From Rhizobiales bacterium 62-17 (lineage in GTDB: Bacteria; Pseudomonadota; Alphaproteobacteria; Rhizobiales; Beijerinckiaceae): a stretch of 64,000 nt of DNA. Where the stretch lies: NCBI GenBank assembly GCA_001898965.1, contig MKVW01000004.1, positions 110,523-174,522 on the forward strand. Reading direction: 5' to 3'. Below are positions 39,065-45,794 of this stretch, piece by piece (position 1 is the stretch's first letter; every line of letters starts with the position of its first letter). A program made the position numbers and the translations under genes. The notes under the pieces are model-generated. The model saw only the letters and a program-made list of their open reading frames with translations. It was not told the origin of the DNA and ran no database searches.

Positions 39065-39702
39065 CAGTAACCTCCCTTGGGATGGTTGAAATCGTCCTCG
39101 ATCTCGCGCGCCTCGAAACCTTCGCATTCGGGCGTCACGTCGACGGGACGTTCCTTCACCGTCTTCTGGAACAGCATGTTGAGGAAGAGATACATCGGCT
39201 TCGTCTTGATCACGAGCGCGCGCGCCGGCTTATCCTTCGACGCATTGAAATGCTGATGCACGCAATTGTTGTGCACGATGGCGATGTCTCCGGCCTTCCA
39301 ATCGTAACGCACGCCGTCGTGAATCTCGTAGCCTTCGCCGTCGAGAATATAGAAAGCCGCTTCGTTGACGTGACCATGCTTCTGCGACGAGGCGCCCGGC
39401 GCATATTCTTCCAGATGCATGTGAAAGGTCTGGGTGATGCCGTCCTTCGGTTCGACATAGTGGCGGCTGAACGCCTGCGGCCCGTCAACGAACTTGATGT
39501 CCTTGGCCTTGCGCACGCGCGGCACCGAGCGCAACCGATCGAGCTCTTGCTTGACGTTATATTCGCCTTGAATGCCGCGTACGAAAACGCGGTCTTTTTT
39601 GCGGTGATAGAGCGTCTCGCGCTTCTCTTCGAGCACCGCCGAATTGTGTCCGATGTCGGCGGGTTGCGCACCGCCTTTTTGTACTCTGGAATCCGTCGTC
39701 AT
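39064..39702 (-). CDS. Cupin-domain protein, first of a coupled pair
   Basis: A 212-residue cupin. ATG 39702 (MTTDSRVQKGGAQPADIGHN) has a strong GGGAGGAA before it; an open extension upstream to 40170 has a random Gly/Ala-rich sequence and lies over another gene. Metal-binding motif 1 is SSQKHGHVNEAAFYILDGEG (H-x-H, E), and motif 2 is GDIAIVHNNCVHQHFNA (His). The two cupins share the motif PNTIHQHFNA/NNCVHQHFNA and the basic overall layout, so they are likely paralogues kept as a pair. They diverge from the sorbosone-dehydrogenase-like gene (187-base gap). Confidence 0.88.
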   Translation of the reverse strand: MTTDSRVQKGGAQPADIGHNSAVLEEKRETLYHRKKDRVFVRGIQGEYNVKQELDRLRSVPRVRKAKDIKFVDGPQAFSRHYVEPKDGITQTFHMHLEEYAPGASSQKHGHVNEAAFYILDGEGYEIHDGVRYDWKAGDIAIVHNNCVHQHFNASKDKPARALVIKTKPMYLFLNMLFQKTVKERPVDVTPECEGFEAREIEDDFNHPKGGY

Positions 39703-39889
39703 TGGTTCCTCCCGCGCCAAGGCTGAAGCTCGGCTTGCGTTTGCAAGCCTGTCTATACGCGCGCCATCACGCGATGTCATGTGTCGACCTTTGGCCCATT
39801 GCCACTGCGGAGCGAGCCCCCTAAGTTGCTGATGGGGCCGGTAAATTGCGCAAAAACTTGCAGCCGGCTGAAGCGGAGGAGGAACTATC

Positions 39890-41188
39890 ATGCATCGCAC
39901 GATTGCATTCACGGCGCTTTCCCTGTCGGCAACGCTGGCATTCAGCACTGCGGTACTCGCCCAGCAACCCGCTCCAGCCACACCGCCAGCGCCGCCTGCG
40001 GCACCACCTGCCGCCGCGCCGGCCGGTCCACCGGGCCTGAGCCAGATGGATCTCTCGAATCCCACTGCGAGCAAACAGGATACCAAGCTCGCGCCGATTC
40101 CCGTTCCGCCGCTCGCCACTGCGGTCGATCGCCTGCCGCTCGACAAGATCAAACTGCCGCCGGGCTTCAAAGCGGAAGTGTGGTCGAGCGGTCATCCAGG
40201 CGGGCGCACCATGGTCGTCGGACCCAAAGGAACCATGTTCGTTGGCACGCGCACGCTCGGCCGCGTCTATGCGATCACCGACAAGGACGGCAAGCGCGAG
40301 GTGAAGACGCTGCTCACCGGCCTCACCCAGCCGAACGGTCTCGTCGTCAAGGATGGCGCGCTCTATGTGCTCGCGATCAATCGCGTGCTGCGTTACGACA
40401 ACATCGAGGACAAGCTGGCCAGTCCCGGCGATCCCGTCGATCTCACCGACAAGTTCAAACTGCCGCCGGAAGTTCATCACAATTGGAAATATGCCGCCTT
40501 CGGTCCGGATGGAAAGCTCTACATCCAGGTCGGCGCCAATTGTAACATCTGCGAGATCAACCCCGGCGTTCACGGCCAGATCCGCCGTTACAATCCCGAT
40601 GGCTCGGGCATGGAAATCGTGGCGCGCGGCGTGCGCAACACAGTCGGCTTCGATTGGCATCCCGTCACCGGCGAATTGTGGTTCACCGACAACGGCCGCG
40701 ACTGGGCCGGCAATGCCGGACCGGAAGACGAGCTGAACCGGCTGCCCAAGAACATGGTCGGCGCCAATTTCGGCTTCCCCTATTGCCATGCCAACGGCAT
40801 TGCCGATCCCGACATCAAGAAGCCCAATGCCTGCGCCGGCGTGATTCTGCCCGCCGCGCTCACCGGGCCGCATTCGGCCGGCCTCGGCATCCGCTTCTAT
40901 ACCGGCTCGATGTTCCCGGCCGCCTACAAGAATGTCGCCTTCATCGCCCGGCACGGGTCGTGGAACCGCGAACAGAAATACGGCTACGACGTGGTCGTCG
41001 CCCGTATTTCCGGAAGCCGGGCGAAGATCGAACCGTTCATGACCGGTCTGCTCGACGCCAAGGACAACAAGTTCTACGGTCGCCCAGCTTATGTGTTGCC
41101 GATGCCCGACGGCGCTTTGCTCGTCTCCGACGAACAGAATGGCGCGATCTATCGCATCAGCTATGCGGGCCGGTCTGCCAGACGGTGA
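39890..41188 (+). CDS. PQQ-dependent sugar (sorbosone) dehydrogenase-type beta-propeller
   Basis: A 432-residue exported protein: signal FTALSLSATLAFSTAVLAQQ, a Pro/Ala-rich linker to about residue 50, then a six-bladed propeller of the glucose/sorbosone dehydrogenase family. Marks are LPPGFKAEVWSSGHPGGRTM, HHNWKYAAFGPDGKLYIQVG, RGVRNTVGFDWHPVTGELWF and the PQQ-side segment FTDNGRDWAGN. GGAGGAGG lies before ATG 39890. Members oxidise sugars or alcohols in the periplasm with PQQ and pass electrons to cytochrome c. The next gene is a cytochrome c two bases away, which fits. Confidence 0.93.
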   Translation: MHRTIAFTALSLSATLAFSTAVLAQQPAPATPPAPPAAPPAAAPAGPPGLSQMDLSNPTASKQDTKLAPIPVPPLATAVDRLPLDKIKLPPGFKAEVWSSGHPGGRTMVVGPKGTMFVGTRTLGRVYAITDKDGKREVKTLLTGLTQPNGLVVKDGALYVLAINRVLRYDNIEDKLASPGDPVDLTDKFKLPPEVHHNWKYAAFGPDGKLYIQVGANCNICEINPGVHGQIRRYNPDGSGMEIVARGVRNTVGFDWHPVTGELWFTDNGRDWAGNAGPEDELNRLPKNMVGANFGFPYCHANGIADPDIKKPNACAGVILPAALTGPHSAGLGIRFYTGSMFPAAYKNVAFIARHGSWNREQKYGYDVVVARISGSRAKIEPFMTGLLDAKDNKFYGRPAYVLPMPDGALLVSDEQNGAIYRISYAGRSARR

Positions 41189-41190
41189 GG

Positions 41191-41775
41191 ATGATGCAGC
41201 GATTGAACGGCATGTTCGGATTGGCGGCCCTCGGTTGGGTCGCCAGTTTTTCCGCTCTGCCCGCGGCGGCGCAGGCGCTCAACGAGCGCCTGCAAACCTG
41301 CGCCGCCTGCCATGGCGAAGACGGCAATTCCAAAATGGAGAAAATCCCCTCTCTCGCCGGCCAGCCGGAATTCTTCGTGCTCAACCAATTGGTGCTGATG
41401 CGCGAGAACGTGCGTCAGGTCGAGCAGATGATGTCCTTCGTCAAGGACCTGAAGGACGAGGAAATTCAGGGCCTGGCGCAGCACTATGCCGGCCTCAAGC
41501 CCATGCCGACAGATGAAACGGTCGATCCCGCTCTGGTCAAGCGCGGCGCCGAACTGGCGCAGCGGCTGCGCTGTGCGTCTTGTCATGGCGACGGGCTGGA
41601 AGGACGCGAGCAGATGCCGCGCCTCGCGCGCCAGCGCATCGACTATATGTTCGAAGCCATGCAGGCTTTCCGCGACAATCGCCGCAGCGGTGCCGACACC
41701 GCCATGACGGCGGTGATCGTCGGCGTTTCCGACCAGGATCTTCTGGCCCTGGCCCATTACGCCAGCACGAAATAG
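41191..41775 (+). CDS. Dihaem cytochrome c
   Basis: A 194-residue exported cytochrome (signal MFGLAALGWVASFSALPAAAQ). Two class I haem sites are seen: CAACHGEDGN in the N-terminal half and CASCHGDGLEG in the C-terminal half, each in a domain of about 90 residues, as in the cytochrome c4 layout. Likely electron acceptor of the upstream PQQ-type dehydrogenase, which it follows after 2 bases. I use the first of two adjacent ATG codons (41191, 41194). Confidence 0.94.
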   Translation: MMQRLNGMFGLAALGWVASFSALPAAAQALNERLQTCAACHGEDGNSKMEKIPSLAGQPEFFVLNQLVLMRENVRQVEQMMSFVKDLKDEEIQGLAQHYAGLKPMPTDETVDPALVKRGAELAQRLRCASCHGDGLEGREQMPRLARQRIDYMFEAMQAFRDNRRSGADTAMTAVIVGVSDQDLLALAHYASTK

Positions 41776-41866
41776 GCCGGCAAAAAAGATCGTCCATACA
41801 CTCTCGACGGAAGGCTGGAACCGAGGCAAACTGCCCTCCGGAGGATAGATTGCGCATCGCGCCCTA

Positions 41867-41880
41867 GAGCGTGATCGCTC
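41867..41880. repeat. Small inverted repeat before a binding-protein gene
   Basis: GAGCG (41867-41871) and CGCTC (41876-41880) flank TGAT. The sequence starts with CTAGAGC and lies just before the GGGAGGA ribosome-binding site of the next gene. It could be a remnant of a dispersed CTAGAGC element or a short 5'-UTR hairpin. Confidence 0.35.
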
Positions 41881-41896
41881 TTGAAGGGAGGACTTG

Positions 41897-42871
41897 ATGG
41901 CATATCGCACGAGATATGTGCCGGCCTATCTGCCTGCGCTTTTCAGCCTTGTTGTTGCAACCGCTCTGCCTTCGCTGGCCAGCGCTCAGGATGTAGTCAA
42001 GGTTGCCATTCCGCAACGCGGAAACTGGGAGACCTCGGTCGCAGACGTCGGCCAGCAGGCCGGCATTTTCGCCAAACACGGCATCAAGGTCGAAGTGCTC
42101 TACACGTCGGGCGGCGGCGAAACCTTGCAGGCCCTGATTTCCGGCAGCGTCGACGTTGCCATCGGCACGGGCACCGCCTCGATCATGGCCGCCTTCGCCA
42201 AGGGCGCACCGATCCGGCCCATCGCCTCGTCCACATCGGGCGCCCGCGACATCTTCTGGTATGTGAATGCCAGTTCGCCGATCAAATCGCTGAAAGACGG
42301 CGCCGGCAAAACCATCGGCTTCTCGGCCGGCGGCTCATCCTCGAACATCGCCACCTTGAAACTCATCAAGCAGTCCGGCACGGCGATGAAACCGACCGCC
42401 ACCGGCACGTCGCAAGCCACTTACGCACAAGTCATGTCCGGTCAGATCGATATCGGCTGGTCGGCGGTGCCTTTCGGCATCGATCTTCTCGAGGACAAGA
42501 AGATCCGCCTCTTGGCGCGCTACGACGACATTCCCGAATATCGCAACATGACGGCGCGCATGCATGTCGCCAATCTCACCTTCATCGAGAAGCGGCCGGA
42601 TGTGCTGAAACGTTTCCTCGCCGCTTACGACGAAACGCTCAACTGGATGTACAAAGGTGACGAGGGATTGCTGACGTTCTGCAAGATCTACAATCTTCCG
42701 GAGAAAGAAATCCGCATCGCGCGCGATCAGTTCACCCCCAAGGAAGCTCTCGATCTCAAACGTCGCGTCGGCATCGACGTCGCCATGGAAGACGCGCTGT
42801 CGCTGAAGTTCATCAGCAAACCGCTAACCCAAGCCGAACAGGACGAGCTATTCAAATATTACTACAAGTGA
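41897..42871 (+). CDS. ABC-type substrate-binding protein, NMT1/TauA-like
   Basis: A 324-residue exported protein (signal LFSLVVATALPSLASAQ). The mature part begins DVVKVAIPQRGNWETSVADV, then GIFAKHGIKVEVLYTSGGGE and IGTGTASIMAAFAKGAPIRP, the layout of the NMT1/TauA family that binds sulfonates, nitrate-like anions, pyrimidine precursors or aromatic acids. ATG 41897 is preferred to a TTG one codon upstream because of GGGAGGA spacing. No ABC permease or ATPase genes are adjacent. Ligand unknown. Confidence 0.9.
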   Translation: MAYRTRYVPAYLPALFSLVVATALPSLASAQDVVKVAIPQRGNWETSVADVGQQAGIFAKHGIKVEVLYTSGGGETLQALISGSVDVAIGTGTASIMAAFAKGAPIRPIASSTSGARDIFWYVNASSPIKSLKDGAGKTIGFSAGGSSSNIATLKLIKQSGTAMKPTATGTSQATYAQVMSGQIDIGWSAVPFGIDLLEDKKIRLLARYDDIPEYRNMTARMHVANLTFIEKRPDVLKRFLAAYDETLNWMYKGDEGLLTFCKIYNLPEKEIRIARDQFTPKEALDLKRRVGIDVAMEDALSLKFISKPLTQAEQDELFKYYYK

Positions 42872-42973
42872 AGAAAGCACGGGTATCGGCTTCACTTGAG
42901 AGAGCTGTAGGCGTCGCCGTCGATAGCTAAAGAGCTTCGGCGCAACAAGGATCGTTTCATCAATCAAAACGCA

Positions 42974-43035
42974 CCTGCAAATTGCGTGTTTGCAAGAGAG
43001 ATTTTATAGTCGTGCGATAACAAGCAATTTGCAGG
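42974..43035 (+). promoter_or_regulatory. 12-base inverted repeat next to a ribosome-binding site
   Basis: CCTGCAAATTGC (42974-42985) is the exact reverse complement of GCAATTTGCAGG (43024-43035), separated by 38 bases. The right arm ends on the GGGG of the probable ribosome-binding site of the Bug gene at 43050. Either a dimeric regulator binds the two arms, or the mRNA folds and hides the site. The rest of 42,872-43,049 holds no gene. Confidence 0.6.
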
Positions 43036-43049
43036 GGAATGGTGAAACC

Positions 43050-44033
43050 ATGCTGGGGGAAAAGATCGCCAAAGGCATCATCGCGCTATCCGCATCCATT
43101 GTTGTCGGCTTGCTATCTGGCGTCGCAAACGCACAAGACTTCCCAACGCGCCCTCTTAAATTCGTCGTCGGCTTCGGCCCCGGCGGATTGGGCGACATCG
43201 CCGCGCGCGCCGTCGCGCAAAAAATGGCTATTTCGCTCGGCAAGCCCGTGGTGATCGAAAACATGCCGAGTGCCGGCGGCATGCAGGCTGCAGGCATGGT
43301 GGCGCGCGGCGAGGCTGATGGCCACACGCTGCTGCTCGTCAGCGGCCAGAACGCCATCTCGCCCTCGCTGTTCAAATCCGTGCCGTTCGATTGGAACAGC
43401 GATTTCGCGCCGGTGGCGACGATCAGCGTCTTCGATTTCGTCATCGTCACCGGCAAGGACAGTCCGCTGAAACAGGTGTCCGACCTGTTGCAGCGCGCCA
43501 AGGCCAATCCGGCCGCCTTCAACATGGGAACGATCAGCACCGGCAGCGCGCAGAACCTCGCGGCTTTGCTGTTCTCCTCCATGGCCGGCGTCAAAATGCA
43601 GATCGTGCCGTTCCGCACGACCGGCGACGTCACCACCAACGTCCTGTCGGATCAGATCCAAGTGGCCTTCGAAACGGTTCCCGGCGTCATGGGGCAAATT
43701 CAGTCCGGCAGCCTGCGGGCGCTCGCCGTATCATCCGATAAACGGGTTTCGTTCATGCCGGACGTGCCAACCGTCGTGGAAGCCGGCATTCCCGGCTACA
43801 CGCTGATCTCGTGGAACGGCGTCGTCGTGCAGAAGAAGACGCCGCCGGCGATCATCGCGCGCCTCAACAGCGCCATCAACGAGGCGTTGAATGCCCCAGA
43901 TGTCAGCAAGATGTTCTCCGGCATCGGCATCAACCCGCGGCCGGGCCCGCCTGAAGCCCTGCAGGCGATTTACGACACCGATCTTGTGCGCTGGCGCAAA
44001 GTGATCGCCGATGCCAATATCCCCCAACAATAG
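43050..44033 (+). CDS. Bug/TctC-family periplasmic substrate-binding protein
   Basis: A 327-residue protein of the classical Bug type. From ATG 43050 the signal is GIIALSASIVVGLLSGVANA; the mature part begins QDFPTRPLKFVVGFGPGGLG, which is the standard FPTRPI...PGG loop with Asp (GDIAARAVA), then VVIENMPSAGG and ADGHTLLLVSG. It is followed 12 bases later by a class II aldolase gene, repeating the Bug-aldolase order at 30322-32141. An earlier in-frame TTG (42990) lies inside the inverted repeat region and is not favoured. Confidence 0.94.
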   Translation: MLGEKIAKGIIALSASIVVGLLSGVANAQDFPTRPLKFVVGFGPGGLGDIAARAVAQKMAISLGKPVVIENMPSAGGMQAAGMVARGEADGHTLLLVSGQNAISPSLFKSVPFDWNSDFAPVATISVFDFVIVTGKDSPLKQVSDLLQRAKANPAAFNMGTISTGSAQNLAALLFSSMAGVKMQIVPFRTTGDVTTNVLSDQIQVAFETVPGVMGQIQSGSLRALAVSSDKRVSFMPDVPTVVEAGIPGYTLISWNGVVVQKKTPPAIIARLNSAINEALNAPDVSKMFSGIGINPRPGPPEALQAIYDTDLVRWRKVIADANIPQQ

Positions 44034-44045
44034 GGGTTCGCGACC

Positions 44046-44849
44046 ATGAATACCGATCCACGCATCGACAGCCGTTCGGCCAGGCCGGCGCATATCGACG
44101 AAGCCGAATGGCAAGTCCGCGTCGATCTCGCCGCCTGCTATCGTCTCGTCGATCATTTTGGCATGTGCGATCTGCACCTCAACCACATCTCCGCCCGCGT
44201 GCCGGGCAAGGAGGAGCATTTCCTCATCAATCCGTTTGGCATGATGTACGAGGAAATCACCGCTTCATCGCTGATCAAGATCGATCTCGACGGCAATATC
44301 ATCGCCAATTCCAACCCGGATTATTCGATCAACCTGCCGGGCTATGTCATTCACAGCGCCATCCATGGCGCCCGGCACGATGTCACCTGCATCGTCCACA
44401 CCCATACCGATGCCGGCATGGCGGTCTCGTCGCTCAAATGCGGCCTGCTGCCCTTGACGCAGACGGCCATGCGCTGGGGCAAGATCGCCTATCACGACTT
44501 TGAAGGCGTGGTCGTCGATCTCGACGAGCGCGGCCGCCTCGTCGCCAATCTCGGTGACAGCGAGGTGATGATCCTGCGCAACCATGGACTGCTCGCGACC
44601 GGCGCCAGCATTCCCCAGGCCTTCAGCAATATTTACCGATTGGAACGCGCGTGCCGCACGCAGCTCCTGGCGCTCTCCTGCAATTCTGAGTTGAATATTC
44701 CAGAACGCGATATCATTGCGCGTTCCAACCAGCAGCTCGCCGTTTCGCCGACGCGCGATGCCAAAGGCCAGGTGCGCGCCCAGGGCGCGATCGAATGGCC
44801 GGCTTTGAAGCGCATGCTCGATCGCCGCGATCCCTCTTATCGCACGTGA
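44046..44849 (+). CDS. Class II aldolase/adducin-family protein
   Basis: A 267-residue protein of the adducin-like branch. Zinc ligands are seen as IVHTHTDAGMAV (two His) and ILRNHGLLATG (third His); the N-terminal LACYRLVDHFGMCDLHLNHI is given here as two adjacent parts of the family start. This branch differs clearly from the 31389 paralogue (different zinc motifs and length). It follows a Bug gene and may act on the compound taken up. Reaction unknown: aldol cleavage, decarboxylation or dehydration are all possible for the fold. The next 204 bases (44,850-45,053) show no gene, only CTAAC-GGC-GTTAG at 44952-44964. Confidence 0.9.
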   Translation: MNTDPRIDSRSARPAHIDEAEWQVRVDLAACYRLVDHFGMCDLHLNHISARVPGKEEHFLINPFGMMYEEITASSLIKIDLDGNIIANSNPDYSINLPGYVIHSAIHGARHDVTCIVHTHTDAGMAVSSLKCGLLPLTQTAMRWGKIAYHDFEGVVVDLDERGRLVANLGDSEVMILRNHGLLATGASIPQAFSNIYRLERACRTQLLALSCNSELNIPERDIIARSNQQLAVSPTRDAKGQVRAQGAIEWPALKRMLDRRDPSYRT

Positions 44850-45053
44850 TGATCGCGCCTGATCGCAAAACCTGACATGGAACCGCGATGAGGTCTGGCC
44901 ATCGCGGGCGAGCGCGATTATTCCTTAAGGCTACGAAAGCGTGATGATTCGCTAACGGCGTTAGGGATTTGTTCACCAGATTTCCGCCATTTTGACAGTC
45001 TGCGTCCGGCCGTCGCTGGTCGTCTGTCTCATCGCAGCCATTGGGATTTTCAC

Positions 45054-45713
45054 ATGCCGACCTTTTCGCTCGACGCTCTCGATCTGGCCGCCCTGCTCTG
45101 TTCCAAGGTCTGCCACGACGTCATCAGCCCGGTTGGTGCCATCATCAACGGTCTGGAAGTCCTCGAAGAGGAAAAAGACGCGGAGATGCGGAAGTTCGCC
45201 AATGATCTGATCCGCAAGAGCGCCCATACCGCCTCCGCCAAGCTGCAATTCTGCCGCCTCGCCTTCGGCGCCGCCGGATCGGCGGGCGCCTCCATCGACA
45301 CCGGCGATGCCGAACAGGTGGCCCGCAATCTCCTGGCCGACGACCGGCTGAAGTTCGAATGGGTCGGCACCCGTCAGCTCATGCCGAAGAACAAGGTTAA
45401 GCTGATCCTCAACCTCTGCCTGATCGCCTCCGCCTGCATCCCCCGCGGCGGTCTGCTGCGCGTCGTCATCAGCGGCGAGAACGACACCACCAACGTGGCG
45501 CTCGAAGCCTCCGGCCCCAATCTGCGGCTGGCCAATGGTGTTCCCGCCCTGCTCGCCGGGGAACCGGAGACGGGCAATATCGATGCCCACGGCATCCAGG
45601 CCTATTACACCGGCCTCGTGGCGCGGGCGTGCGACATGCACGTCGAAATCGCCGTGACCCCGGAAAAGGTGTCCATCGACGCCCGCCCAGCCACCATGGC
45701 CGCCGCGGCCTGA
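45054..45713 (+). CDS. chpT: Histidine phosphotransferase ChpT
   Basis: Phosphorelay protein that moves phosphate from CckA to CtrA and CpdR. The 219-residue product has the dimerisation helices with the phospho-acceptor His21 in LCSKVCHDVISPVGAIINGL and a degenerate Bergerat-like C-terminal domain (LILNLCLIASACIPRGG) without an ATP-binding G box. Length fits the family. It precedes the cheA-like gene by 81 bases in the same direction, with ctrA 5 kb downstream on the other strand. In Brucella chpT and ctrA are close neighbours, so the che genes look inserted into or associated with that pair. Confidence 0.93.
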   Translation: MPTFSLDALDLAALLCSKVCHDVISPVGAIINGLEVLEEEKDAEMRKFANDLIRKSAHTASAKLQFCRLAFGAAGSAGASIDTGDAEQVARNLLADDRLKFEWVGTRQLMPKNKVKLILNLCLIASACIPRGGLLRVVISGENDTTNVALEASGPNLRLANGVPALLAGEPETGNIDAHGIQAYYTGLVARACDMHVEIAVTPEKVSIDARPATMAAAA

Positions 45714-45794
45714 TAAGGCCCTGACAACCAGGCCTTAACCCATTGTGTGCTCTGTTCTACGGCCGCATGAACCGCGGCGGGATAGGCGTGCGTA

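Noticed and set aside
27143-44849. Genomic island or prophage
   Set aside because: No integrase, transposase, tRNA junction or phage gene; base composition looks like the flanks and rluD lies inside the region.
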